From Chlorocebus sabaeus (Eukaryota; Chordata; Mammalia; Primates; Cercopithecidae), in NCBI RefSeq assembly GCF_047675955.1, contig NC_132927.1, forward strand, positions 67,189,702 through 67,253,701: a stretch of DNA of 64,000 nucleotides, in the 5' to 3' direction. The position numbers were made by a program, and so were the translations under genes. Positions 11,078 to 20,996 of this stretch are shown here, one piece after another. The notes under the pieces were generated by a model that worked only from the letters and a program-made list of their open reading frames with translations, was not told the DNA's origin and searched no databases. The stretch's first letter is position 1, and each line of letters starts with the position of its first letter.

Positions 11078-11653
11078 CAGTGGTCCCCAACATTTTTTTT
11101 TCTTTTTTTCTTATTTTTTTGAGACAGGGTGTCACTCTATCACCCAGGCTGGAGTGCAGTGGTGCAGTCTTGGCTCACTGCAACCTCTGCCTCCCAGGTT
11201 CAACAGATTATCCCACCTCAGCCTCCAGAGTAGCTAGGACTACAGGCGCACAACACCACGCCTGATTAATTTTTTGTATTTTTTGGTAGAGATAGGGTCT
11301 CACCATGTTGGCCAGACTGGTCTCAAACTCCTGACCTCCAGTGATCCACCTGCCTCGCCTTCCCAAAGTGCTGGAATTACAGGCATGAGCCAGGCCCGCA
11401 ACTTTTTTGGCACCAGGAAGTGGTTTCATGGAAGGCAATTTTTTCCACGGATGGGAGGAGGCAGTAGTGGGGTGGGACAGGCACTAGATTCTCATAAGGA
11501 GTGCTGCAACTCAGATCCCTCGCCATGCGCAGTTCACAACAGGGTTTGTGCTCCAGTGAGAATCTAATGCTGTCGCTGATCTGCCAAAAGGTGGAGCTCA
11601 GGTGGTAATGCTGGCTCACCTGCCGCTCACCTCCTGCTGTGCACCTGGTTCTG
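11078..11653 (+). mobile_element. MER1 (hAT-Charlie, non-autonomous) with an Alu inside
   Basis: Starts with the MER1 terminal cagtggtccccaacat and continues after the Alu with ttggcaccaggaagtgg, ttccacggatggg, tagattctcataagg and catgcgcagttcacaacag. The flanks ctccagag (11070-11077) and ctcaagag (11654-11661) fit an 8-bp hAT duplication with one change. The right end is shortened: the usual terminal ggggacccctg block is missing apart from a possible final ctg. Confidence 0.75.
11093..11394 (-). repeat. Alu inserted in MER1
   Basis: A minus-strand Alu splitting the MER1 copy just after its first 15-20 bases. It is thus younger than the MER1, which is younger than the surrounding LTR. Confidence 0.88.
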
Positions 11654-11803
11654 CTCAAGAGGGAACCAGCCCTGGTGACAGCTAGACTTTAAGCCAATGG
11701 GCCTGATTTTGGACTTCTGACCTCCAGACTGCAGGATAACAAATTTGTATTGTTTTAAGTTTGTGGTGATTTGTTGCAGCAGCAATAGCAAACTCACGGA
11801 GTA
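11654..11803 (+). mobile_element. MaLR-type LTR, 3' part
   Basis: Continues the LTR broken at 11077: ggaaccagccctggtgac, ttggacttctgacctccag, gataacaaatttgtattg and the end ttgcagcagcaatagcaaac. Confidence 0.55.
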
Positions 11804-12194
11804 TGTGAAACCATATCATGGCACACAAAATGAACTACACTACTGCACAAAGGATGAAGACCCACTATAACCAGTTTCACCCATTAGTTGAAGAAAAGAC
11901 TGGACACAGGGATGATCTAGGCAACCGTGCCACCATTATGAGAAAACCCAAGATACACTACAACTGCGTATTAGATTGATAATGTATTTATACTAGTTTG
12001 TATAGGATTACATCATGTGACAATTTATATTTTAGTAACTCCTGAATATATAAATAGCAAAACATCTACTTAATTTGTGATATAAATAAAAAATTAGAAA
12101 TGTTGTTTGTGGGACCTGACGTTAGTCTGAAGGTCAGAGATTAAATATCTTGTCTGGGATGTAGTTAGGGGCACAGTTGCTAACCCAGAGGAGA

Positions 12195-12461
12195 GCATCT
12201 AAGATCACCCATTGATTCCTTGAATGATGTCAATTTCCTCTATGTCATCTTCAACAGGAGACTGTCTAGTGAGCCTCTTCTTAAGCACCTTCGTGGCCAG
12301 GGGACTCATTACCTCCTCTTGTGTTGAGGGGCTTGATGAGGCAAGAGGAGGTAGAGGATCAGGGACAGCAGTTCCCCGAGTCCTTGCTTCAGTGGCATTT
12401 CTTTTCTGACTATAAGAACCAAAGAGTGAGTAGAGGATGATGCCATTTTGGGATGCTTACT
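12195..12461 (-). other. Coding-like relic of unknown origin
   Basis: On the minus strand a frame without stops runs for about 83 codons from roughly 12461 and ends with a TGA near 12210. Its translation has low-complexity Pro/Ser segments (DPLPPLASSSPSTQEE), a basic patch (KVLKKRLTR) and an acidic stretch (EDDIEEIDII). The frame has no start Met of its own, and a stop lies just upstream. It could be part of a transposase relic of pogo/Tigger type or a retrocopy fragment. I do not recognise the family. Confidence 0.3.
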
Positions 12462-12494
12462 GCCAGATGTGATTCTGCCTTCCCTAAGGCAGTA

Positions 12495-12725
12495 GTGCAA
12501 AGTAAGTAAAAGCTTGTTGGGCTCTGAAGTTGGACTGTGTGGATTCAGATCCCGGCCTTACCACACTTACCAACTGTGAGACCTGTTACTTAACTTCTGT
12601 GAGTGTCCATTTTCTCACCTCATGGACCTAGGGTAAGGACTGAATAAGATAATACATGCAGAGTGCCTTGTACAGGACCTAGACCACACAAGATATGTGA
12701 TGATAAATGGAGCAGCTATTGTGGC
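12495..12725 (+). repeat. MIR
   Basis: A clear MIR series: tggattcagatcccggcc, gagacctgttacttaactt, cattttctcacctcatgg, aataagataatacatgcag. Confidence 0.7.
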
Positions 12726-12849
12726 TATAGTGCTACTGCTGCTGCTGCCTGGTCTCACCATGATGTATCATTCCTGGCAACAGTACTCAAGGATATTTCA
12801 GTGTGGTAGAGAACTGGCCCCCATTGACCCTAGGTCACAGATATTATGA

Positions 12850-12985
12850 GAGCACAACAAACAGAGCCCAGAACTGGAGTACAGGTTCTTCTTATTAGAT
12901 TCACCATTGATGTGCTGTGTGACCTTGGACAAGTTTTATGACCATTCCAAATCTCAGTTTCTTCATTGGTAAAATTAGGGCAAAG
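12850..12985 (+). repeat. MIR
   Basis: The MIR core is seen in gtgctgtgtgaccttggac, aaatctcagtttcttcattg and gtaaaattagggc. Confidence 0.55.
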
Positions 12986-13696
12986 CACATTCAGGATTGG
13001 TTCATTCTCTTGTGCCTCCAAGTTGTCTTAAGTAGGAATACATCACCCCACCTGGTCTCGGGGGCAGAGAATAGTGTAATGGAGCAATTTCTGTCACGTG
13101 TGAGGTTAGCAGACACAAACTGGACACACTGGCATCCTCCCATAGTTCCTGTTGCAAAGCAGGACTGAGAGCAGAAGAGGGGGCAGTATGATCTGGCCAG
13201 GGTTCTGAGCAGAATTTACCACCTGGAGCTAGAAGATAAAAGGAGTATCTTTGCTTTCTGCTTCCTATTTGTCCTTTAGCTTGCATTAATTAGGCTCCAG
13301 ACTCTCTCAGTTCTATTCTATAAGTGAAAGGGAAGTTGGAGGCTCAGAATTCCTGAGTCCGGAGAAGTATTCCAGGATTAAGTGATGGTGGGTAGCAGCA
13401 GCATTGGCAACAAGTACCTTGTAGCTAGTGACTGCAGCACTGAGCTCCTGTCCCTCCGTCTTCCTGTCATAGGTGGTAACGGCTGAGTGAGAAAAGCATG
13501 AGAAGTGAAGGGATAACCTGAGTTGGGGTTGGGAAACTGTGTGGCTGGGGAGGGGTTGGGAGGGTGGTTTCTCTGCCCTTTCTGGTGGTTGGGCGATGTT
13601 CCCTATCCCTGACTCTGACCCAGTAGCACCAATAAAACCGGTGAAAAGTACAACCTTTAAGTGAATTAGTACACATAGGAAAAAAAAATAGGATAC
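12986..13696. other. Intron, moderately GC-rich, nothing recognised
   Basis: Lies between two MIRs and the exon at 13697-13790. Several overlapping open frames exist, but none resembles a protein I know. One is simply the exon frame read into the intron. Confidence 0.45.
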
Positions 13697-13790
13697 CTGA
13701 TCATGAAAAACTTCATGCAACTTCACAATATTGGGGTGTCCTTCACAGAGTTTCAGAGCTGTTATTTCCTTCTGAGTATTGGCTTCCATC
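13697..13790 (-). CDS. RPS6KA5: RPS6KA5 exon, residues 461-491 (C-terminal kinase, alphaC region)
   Basis: A 94-bp exon: the last base of Arg460 plus 31 codons, MEANTQKEITALKLC to EVFHDQ. It holds the alphaC helix with the Glu expected to pair with Lys455, and beta4. The frame stays open into the downstream intron, so a naive ORF here looks far too long. The GTATCC donor below 13697 and continuity with LHTFLVMEL at 9017 fix the end. Confidence 0.97.
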
Positions 13791-14473
13791 CTGCAAGATG
13801 AGACACTAAGCGCCCACATGTCTCTTTAAGAAAGCTTTTACATCAGTACTGCCCCAAGACTAATTTAGTTTTATTTACAGTGCATTCAGAATATACATGC
13901 TACCATATACCATAATGAGGTTTCCATGAAAGTAATGAATTATACCACACACCAGAAAAAGTAATATTCTGAAGAAAATGATTATTTCTGAGTCAGAAAA
14001 GTACAAATCATATGAGGAAATGAATGTTCTACTTGCCTGACAATTTAGCAATAAGAATAGGCAATCTTAACAATAATCATCAGTTACCAAAACAACTAGA
14101 TGGCTCTCAAAGCTATCAGTAGCTTGCTAAATAATTTTAGAGAAAAATATTTCAAATACACAACTAGTAGAAATGGCACCAGCTGCCAAAATCACTAAGT
14201 GAGGCTGATTAAATATGTCACTGTCACAAAGACGTTTTCGGTAGATAAACTCAAAAGCAAATAAGACTATGATGTATGTCTAAAATGGATGACTTTATCA
14301 GCAAATATCAATTAGAGCCAAAAGTATAATGGACCAACTGGTGAGCCAAGTGGTTAAACCTATGGGTAAAAAAGTCTTACAATATAATACTGGTTTCATT
14401 TTAAATAAATATCTCTTAATTTACAGAATTCATGAATACATAAGAAATAATAATATATTATAAATGATCATAC
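13791..14473. other. Short intron, nothing recognised
   Basis: A 683-bp AT-rich intron between exons 416-460 and 461-491, without any Alu. Confidence 0.6.
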
Positions 14474-14607
14474 CTTTTGCTGATTATTTTGACTGCAAAA
14501 GCTTGGTTACTTTTTTTATGCACGCACTTCCGACAAATTGAAAAACTACCTTCTCCCAGTGGTTTGTCCTTCAAATCTAGGTCATAGTGTTGATAGAATG
14601 GAGAGTC
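14474..14607 (-). CDS. RPS6KA5: RPS6KA5 exon, residues 416-460 (start of C-terminal kinase)
   Basis: A 134-bp exon, 44 codons plus two bases of Arg460 (split AG/G). It begins DSPFYQHYDLDLKDK, then the glycine-rich loop PLGEGSF (Gly433-Phe437) and the ATP-anchoring Lys455 in AFAVKIISK. This is the N-lobe of the CaMK-type second kinase domain. The acceptor AG is the complement of 14608-14609 and the donor is GTATGA. Confidence 0.97.
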
Positions 14608-14980
14608 CTGTTAAGAAATCAACATCATTTAACTTCAGAAAATGTCAGTAATACACAAGGGATCAATAAAATTGTAGAGTAAAATAAAATTATTAATATT
14701 AATAAACAGGAATAGAATACATTTATAATCTAAAATTCATCTTACTTTATAGGTAATTTCTATTTTCATCTACACAATTATTTAAGATACATAATTCTCT
14801 ATAATCGTAAAAAGAAGCTCTTTCAACTTGACGTTAATATTCTAGGGAAAATAGTGCTGTATCCCACTGGTAAAACTGCACTTTAGTTGAATTACTAGAC
14901 TTAAGAACATTAATTAGAGTTAGTATTTAAACACTCACGAAACCTACAAATATGTCATATAAGTTACCACATCTATATAC
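14608..14980. other. Shortest intron of the window
   Basis: A 373-bp intron separating the linker exon from the C-terminal kinase exon. AT-rich, no repeat seen. Confidence 0.7.
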
Positions 14981-15106
14981 CTTCATCATTGCACTCCTGG
15001 CAACATTTGTCACTCCAGGACGTTCAACTCCCATGTGAAACTGAAGAGGGTCTATGACAGCTGCATTACGCTTGAATAGGATGGAAGGAGCAACAAAGGA
15101 ATAGCC
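14981..15106 (-). CDS. RPS6KA5: RPS6KA5 exon, residues 374-415 (hydrophobic motif and linker)
   Basis: A 126-bp exon, phase 0 on both sides, 42 codons. It opens GYSFVAPSILF, giving the hydrophobic-motif Ser376 and the linker Ser381, both autophosphorylated by the C-terminal kinase in MSK1 (family knowledge). The rest is the inter-kinase linker through VERPGVTNVARSAMMK. The donor is GTATAT. The next intron is only 373 bp. Confidence 0.97.
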
Positions 15107-15489
15107 CTAAAAACAAGACAAAGAAAGATAAGGAAAAACAACTTGCAGTTTTCCAGTTTAACACAGATTAGATTGTAATGACTTTTGTTTTCTTAGAAAA
15201 ACACTCAAATATCTGTTGAGATGAGTCTAATTTTATTCTATTTGCAATCTAAAATGCAAGGTTATTTCAAATCATTTGAAAAATGCTGTTCAGAAGGATA
15301 TAATGCCATCTTCTGGTAGAACTAAACCAATTCAAAAATAAAGGTAGAAAAAGACTTCTTCACTTTTCCACCCCCAAAATCAGACTCATAGATGAAATTC
15401 TCCTGGTTTGCTGATAAACATTTGTTTATAAACATAACTAACTTCTCAAAAAAAGGATATAGTCAAGGTATTAAACAAAGTGGTCTTTA

Positions 15490-15753
15490 TTTTTTTTTGA
15501 GGCTGAGTCTGGCTCTGTGGCCCAGGCTGGAGTACAGTGGTGCGATCTTGGCTCACTGCAACTTCTGCCTCCTGCGTTCAAGCCATTTTCCTGCCTCAGC
15601 CTCCCAAGTAGCTGGGATTACAGGCACATGCCACCATGTCTGACAGGGTTTCACCATGTCTCGAACCGGTCTTGAACCCCTGACCTCAAGTGATCAACCC
15701 ACCTCAGCCTCCAAAAGCGCTGGGATTAAAGGCCTGAGCCACGAGATCCGGCC
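15490..15753 (-). repeat. Alu with internal deletion
   Basis: A minus-strand Alu lacking about 30 bp around the middle linker (catgtctgacagggtttc). A perfect 15-bp duplication, acaaagtggtcttta, lies at 15475-15489 and 15754-15768. Confidence 0.88.
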
Positions 15754-15768
15754 ACAAAGTGGTCTTTA

Positions 15769-16250
15769 AATGCTATTGTTTTTCAAATTGGAAAAATGGC
15801 AAGTCTCATTAAAGTTAGTTTCTAATTTAGCAATTATTTGATTCTTATTAATATCTTCAGAATAATTAAATTTAAAATTGAGTTTTGGAAAGGAACAAAG
15901 TCTAATGGCAGAATGATGCTCTCAGCCAAGTGGTACAAAGATGGATGATTGATCTGTTCAAGTTAGAACATTCACTAATCAACAAACATTTTTTAAAAAG
16001 TTCAATAAGTGCCCAGTCACATACTAGACAGTGATAAGCAAAGAAGAAAAGACACAGTCTGGATGGCCAGATTAAGCCATACTAAAGGTATACTTATAGA
16101 GGTCAAAGAAGCTAAGCTCTGATGCCATTTAATAGTTAGAATATTTTACCTTGTGTGACAAATGCCCTTTTCTAAATATAATAAAAATCTAAATCTTTTT
16201 TAAGAGTTAGCAGTTAAGATTAGTTACTGAAGGTAATGAATAAGGTAATA
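15769..16250. other. Intron, nothing recognised
   Basis: AT-rich sequence between two Alus in the intron upstream of the linker exon. No frame or repeat family is recognised. Confidence 0.5.
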
Positions 16251-16510
16251 TTGTGGGAGGCCAAGGCAGGAGGATCGCTTGAGGCCAGAGTTCAAGACCA
16301 GTTTAGGCAACAAAGTAAGACCCTGTTTCTAAAAAAAAAATTTTTACATTAGGTGGGTGTGGTGACATGTACCTGTGGTCCCAGCTATTCAGGAGGCTGA
16401 GGCAAGAGGATCCCCTGAGCCAAGGAGTTAAAGGCTGCAGCGAGCTATGATCATACCACTGCAATCCAGCCTGGGTGACAGAGTAAGACCTTGTTTCTTA
16501 AAAAAAAAAT
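16251..16510 (+). repeat. Alu, 5'-truncated
   Basis: Starts at gtgggaggccaaggcagg, so the first ~45 bases are missing. It ends in an A9 tail and is followed directly by another Alu. Confidence 0.87.
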
Positions 16511-16520
16511 TTTTTTTTTT

Positions 16521-16862
16521 GCTGGACGTGGTGGCTCATGCCTGTAATCCCAGCACTTTGGGAGGCCAAGGCTGGATGTGGTAGCTTATGCCTGTAATTC
16601 CAGCACTTTGGGAGGCCAAGGCAGGAGGGTCACTTGAGGCCAGGAGTTCAAGACCAGCTTAGGCAACATAGCAAGACCCTATCTCTGCAAAAAATAGAAA
16701 AATTAGCTGGGTGTGCTGGTTTGCACCTGTGGTCTCAGCTATCCCAGAGGCTAAGGTGAGAGGATTGCTTGAGCCCAGGAGTCTGAGGCTGCAGTGAGCT
16801 AGGACAGCACTGCTGCACTCCAGTCATCGGAGTGAGACCCTGTGTGTATAAAGAAAAAATTT
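16521..16862 (+). repeat. Alu whose first 50 bp are tandemly duplicated
   Basis: Bases 16521-16570 and 16571-16620 are two copies of the Alu 5' end (gctggacgtggtggctcatg versus gctggatgtggtagcttatg), 46 of 50 identical, followed by one normal Alu body. All four differences are transitions. Confidence 0.85.
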
Positions 16863-17170
16863 TTTAATATGAATAGAGGTAAAATAAAAGATTATTGTAT
16901 TTTCTATAAAAGAGTCTGAACAAAAATAAAATTTCAGGTATAAAATTAAAACTTCCCTTATATCAAAAATAATCACATAAACAGTATCTGCTATTGAGCA
17001 AACTATAAGCTTCAGTTAACAATCTGCAATATTTCTGCACTTAATAATTTAGAAGATATGAAAGAATCCCATTTTTACGGTGCCAACAAAACTACTTCAA
17101 TATGGGAAATTTAATCTTTTCTTTCAAAGGACATATGGCCAATGTACATGTGCACAGGCTGGGAAATTAC

Positions 17171-17332
17171 CTGAAACAGCTTCTCAGAGCTCTGGGGCAG
17201 GGCTGCAGGAGAATAAGTGGGATCCATTTCTGTGAACTCTTCTGCAAAGTTACTCACATCTAATTCATCTCGAATGACCGGCTTAAATGGTGCAGGCACT
17301 TTTTTGGCGGCTAAATCATCCCAATTTATTTT
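17171..17332 (-). CDS. RPS6KA5: RPS6KA5 exon, residues 320-373 (AGC C-tail, turn motif)
   Basis: A 162-bp exon, phase 0 on both sides, 54 codons. It starts KINWDDLAAKK and contains VPAPFKPVIRDELD and then MDPTYSP, the turn-motif region with Ser360 followed by Pro, a p38/ERK site in MSK1 (family knowledge). It ends SSEKLFQ, so the hydrophobic motif is split from the turn motif by an intron. The genomic frame runs past the donor (LFQVIS), but the GTAATT donor marks the true end. Confidence 0.97.
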
Positions 17333-18369
17333 CTAAAACAAAGAAAGTTGGTACAAAGTAGAAATCAACAGTCAAAACATATTTTCTAAGACTAGCAAAG
17401 ATAAATTAGGATTTTGACTGGTAGGGAGAGAGGATAAAAATAAGGGAACATATTTTACATCAATAATAAAAAATATATTTTTTCCAAGCAAGATCACAGC
17501 AGTTTATAGCTCCAACCAACGCTGTGCCTCAAAGATGAGACTATCGCTGTTGAATCTCAGAGTGTCCTCTGGGGGGCACCAAGACTCCCTAGTTTACCTT
17601 TAAAGATAACAGAAAAATACTTTTGCCCTGAGCCTCTTCAGAAAGGTGCTAAGCCAAAAAGAAAACAAGCAAAAAACCCAAAACAAAATAAAAAACTGAA
17701 ATAAAGGGTTTCCAAATGCTCTACAGATGTGGATATTAGCTCTAAAGGAACATTCCTATTTTCTAGAGGCAGTGTTACTTAGCTCTCCGCCTGCACTTGT
17801 TTTTCCTCCTGGGCATCCAGACAGACTGGAAAATAAGTAATCATGCATGTGCCTATGTCTAGAAGTCCAAATGATACCATTATACGGATGTGATCACTTA
17901 TTCAACTGTGTTCAAGCATTTTAAACACTACCTCTTACATCCCCCATAGAATAATGCAAGCCCCTTTTCCCTCTAGGTCACTTACTGAGTTATATTACTG
18001 AAATCCAACCCTTTACTCTGTTTCTTTGTGCTCCTTCTATCATTTAAAACAATCTCAGGTAACACTTACTGAATTAAATCCTACAGATCTCCTACTACCA
18101 TATTTCTTCAAATCTAAGATGCCATTACTGATAGTAAGATACACAATTATTTTATGTATCATTAAGAAGAAAAAAGTATTAATCATAAGAATATAAGGTG
18201 ATGGTCACTGTAACATGCATACTGATTTCAGTGACAGTAAAATATGAAAATGTGCACTTCTTGGTTGATAAAATTCAGTAAGTTTAATCAATTACCATAA
18301 AATGTTTTTATTATGTTGTCTTGTAGATGCAATAGAAACAAAATAATTAAATTACAGATCTCCAAATTT
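17333..18369. other. Intron, nothing recognised
   Basis: About 1 kb adjoining the acceptor of exon 320-373. Mixed composition with no repeat that I can name. Confidence 0.45.
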
Positions 18370-18560
18370 CTCAGCTAAAATGGAATTGAGATCATTTAGT
18401 TCATCTCCTTTATTTGATCCAGTGAAACTGAGGCTGAGAAATAAGAAATAACCTTTTCACTCAAACACAGTTGATGGAAGAGTCAGGATTTGAACATAGT
18501 CTCTTGACTTTCTAGTTAGTGTTTTTTTCTCTCTGCAGCTGTAATGTTTTCCATTACAAG
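18370..18560 (-). repeat. MIR
   Basis: The complement of MIR is visible as tccagtgaaactgaggctg, gaagagtcaggatttgaac and ctcttgactttctagtta. Confidence 0.55.
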
Positions 18561-18674
18561 CACATAACTTGTGCTTGGCTATTGTACATATATTAAAAGA
18601 AACTTCTAGAGGAAAGGGGTAATTTAAAGAAACAGGTTGTTAGCAGGAGAATGTTTAATATGTAGAAAATGGAA

Positions 18675-18785
18675 TGCTATTATGATCCTTTCCACCTCCG
18701 CACCACTTACAGAGAAAAAGCCCATTTAGGCCTTTACAAGTAGAATTCTGGTCTTTCCAAAAGTGTCCTTATCATTTAAAACGTC
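18675..18785 (+). repeat. Copy A of a local 110-bp similarity (family unknown)
   Basis: Starts gaatgctattatgatcct and ends tccttatcatttaaaac. By eye it aligns over its whole length, without large gaps and at about 70 per cent identity, with 20200-20305 in the same orientation. I do not recognise it as Alu, L1, L2, MIR or LTR. Confidence 0.6.
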
Positions 18786-19320
18786 AAGGCAATTAAGTAA
18801 TCTAAAATTACTATTCCAAGCTACTGAAAAGAGAAATTTCTCTAATATGAAAGACAAACTGCAATATTCCCAAATACAGGGAGCCATGGAGAAAAAGATC
18901 TTAGGAATATATGGTCGGGGGTACTTTGCTTCACTTGTTTCTTAAATTTTACTGTTAACTTTTGAGATAAACTTCTAAACAAGATATTTGAAAGTTTGTT
19001 CAAAGAGTAATCCTTCCAAGCCATGTGAATCTATGAAATGCATATGAGAGGTTTATTTTATTCTAAATATATTTCTCACTATGTTACTGAACTTCTGTAA
19101 GATGTGCAGTATTTAAAAAAAATAATTATATTGACAGACTAAGAAAAATATGCTTTTTTTTGAGCATAGAAGTGCAGAGATAATTCTCATTTCTAACCAA
19201 TATTTGTTTTTATATATTTAAAAAACAATAAATAACAACATGAAGCTTAACTGACAAAAGAGATTTTCTTCATTTTGATATATTATTTTCATTTGTTTTA
19301 GTGATAATCATGTAAAAGTT

Positions 19321-19611
19321 TTTTTTTTTTTTTTTTTTTTTTGAGACGGAGTCTCGCTCTGTCGCCCAGGCTGGAGTGCAGTGACGCAATCTCGGCTCAC
19401 TGCAAGCTCTGCCTCCCGGGTTCACGCCGTTCTCCTGCCTCAGCCTCCCGAGTAGCTGGGACTACAGGCGCCCGCCACTGCGCCCGGCTAATTTTTTCTA
19501 TTTTTAGTAGCGACGGGGTTTCACCATGGTCTCGATCTCCTGACCTTGTGATCCGCCCGCCTCGGCCTCCCAAAGTGCTGGGATTACAGGCGTGAGCCAC
19601 CGCGCCCGGCC
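19321..19611 (-). repeat. Young AluYc-like, 12-bp deletion
   Basis: A near-consensus minus-strand AluY with the deletion that gives caccatggtctcgatc. The 15-bp duplication aatcatgtaaaagtt (19306-19320 and 19612-19626) is perfect. It is very similar to the copy at 43329. Confidence 0.92.
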
Positions 19612-19626
19612 AATCATGTAAAAGTT

Positions 19627-20199
19627 TAATTTACAGAATAAAAAATAAAACCTAGATGGTCCCTTTAGACCACAAATATTTAGGTCAGGCTTACTGATAA
19701 GATGAAGTTATTTAAAAGTTGTATCTCCAGAGTTTTAGAAATCAAAGCCATGGCATCCCCAGTTTTGACGAATGAGGCTGGAAATAACGAGCCAACTCAG
19801 TTAAATGTTTTTTCCCAGAAGTTTAATATTTTGGTGGTTTTTTTTGTACTAAACTGAGCAGATATGTTGGTCCTCAGTAGAATGGTCTCATTAGGCTTTT
19901 TCAGAATAAGAGAAGCACTGTCACAGGACAAAGGAAATAAATGAATAACTCTCTTTGTGTCATGAATATGTAACTGAGAACTAGGTAAATCTAAAATTTT
20001 TAAAGATTACTTCTGGGAAAAGAGGAAGTGATGTAATCACTATTTAAAAGGTGAAACACAGTGGCGGTAATAGCTCATGAACTGAAACAGAAGTAAAAAG
20101 TACAGTAAAAGTCTCCTTAGTCCATATGGCTAGATCGCATGATCATAAATGGAAACCACCCCCTAGAAACTCTAATGAATGAGTATGTATAAAATTGAA
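19627..20199. other. Intron, nothing recognised
   Basis: Sequence between the AluYc copy and the second 110-bp similar unit. No family recognised. Confidence 0.45.
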
Positions 20200-20305
20200 T
20201 GCTATTATGATCCTCCCCACTCCTGCTCCATTGAGGGAGAAAAAGACCATTTATGTTTATACAAGGAGAGTTTGATCCTACCTAAAGGGTCCCTATCATT
20301 AAAAA
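20200..20305 (+). repeat. Copy B of a local 110-bp similarity (family unknown)
   Basis: Begins with the same 18 bases as 18675 (gaatgctattatgatcct) and ends tccctatcattaaaaac. An AluY follows at once, at 20317, so any further similarity downstream may have been displaced. Confidence 0.6.
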
Positions 20306-20316
20306 CAAACAAAAAA

Positions 20317-20622
20317 GGCCGGGCACGGTGGCTCACACCTGTAATCCCAGCACTTTGGGAGGCCGAGGTGGGTGGATCACGAGGTCAGGAGATTGAGACC
20401 ATCCTGGCTAATACGGTGAAACCCCGTCTCTACTAAAAATACAAAAAAAATAAGCCGGGCGTGGTGGCGGGCGCCTGTAGTCTCGGCTACTCGGGAGGCT
20501 GAGGCAGAAGAATGGCGTGAACCCGTAAGGTGGAGCCTGCAGGGAGCCGAGATCGCGTCACTGCACTCCAGTCTGGGCGACAGAGCGAGACTCGGTCTCA
20601 AATAAACAAAAAAACAAACAAA
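20317..20622 (+). repeat. AluY
   Basis: Begins ggccgggcacggtgg and ends in aaataaacaaaaaaacaaac. It lies 131 bp from the donor of exon 270-319. Confidence 0.9.
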
Positions 20623-20753
20623 AGGTGCAATGTATGTGAAAATGCCAGTGGAAGATGATCCAAAGGGGACTGTGTTCACTAATTTCACAAGAATGCCAAC
20701 GACCTTGAAAATGGCAAGGAGTATGAAACCATTTATCTATTCAATAATTTCAC

Positions 20754-20904
20754 CTGAAAGAAGAGATGTTCTTTGATTTCATCTGCATCGCGTGGACCAC
20801 ATCCCAATCTCTTCTTGGGATCTTTCATCAAAAGACGCTGAATTAGGTCTTTAGCTAAAGCACTCATTTCTTGGGGATATGGAGGCTCACTTTTTAATAT
20901 TCTC
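20754..20904 (-). CDS. RPS6KA5: RPS6KA5 exon, residues 270-319 (end of N-terminal kinase)
   Basis: A 151-bp exon. It begins with the last base of Arg269 and ends with Gln319 (phase 0). It encodes the C-lobe helices: EPPYPQEMSALAKDLIQ, then the LL-DP-KRLG signature of AGC kinases and the EIKEHLFFQ end of the domain. In the transcript, a long T/G-rich repeat (complement of 20949-20996) lies about 45 nt upstream of its acceptor. An AluY ends 131 bp below its donor. Confidence 0.97.
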
Positions 20905-20948
20905 CTGTAAGCAGATAAAACTTGCTGTTAAAACAACCAGAGGATGAC

Positions 20949-20996
20949 CAAAAAACAAAAACAAAAACAAAACAAACAAAAACAACAACAACAACA
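20949..20996 (+). repeat. (CAAAA)n/(CAA)n simple repeat near a splice acceptor
   Basis: A run of caaaaa, caaa and then caacaacaacaac units, 48 bp. In the transcript it reads as GTT/GTTTT repeats ending about 45 nt before the acceptor of exon 270-319. Confidence 0.9.

Noticed and set aside
13313..13819. A 168-codon minus-strand frame
   Set aside because: Only residues 461-491 are exonic. The rest is intron read beyond a clear GTATCC donor.
17111..17299. A frame starting MPAPFKPVIRD taken as a separate small protein
   Set aside because: It begins inside the AGC-tail exon at an internal codon and ends in intron. It is part of MSK1.
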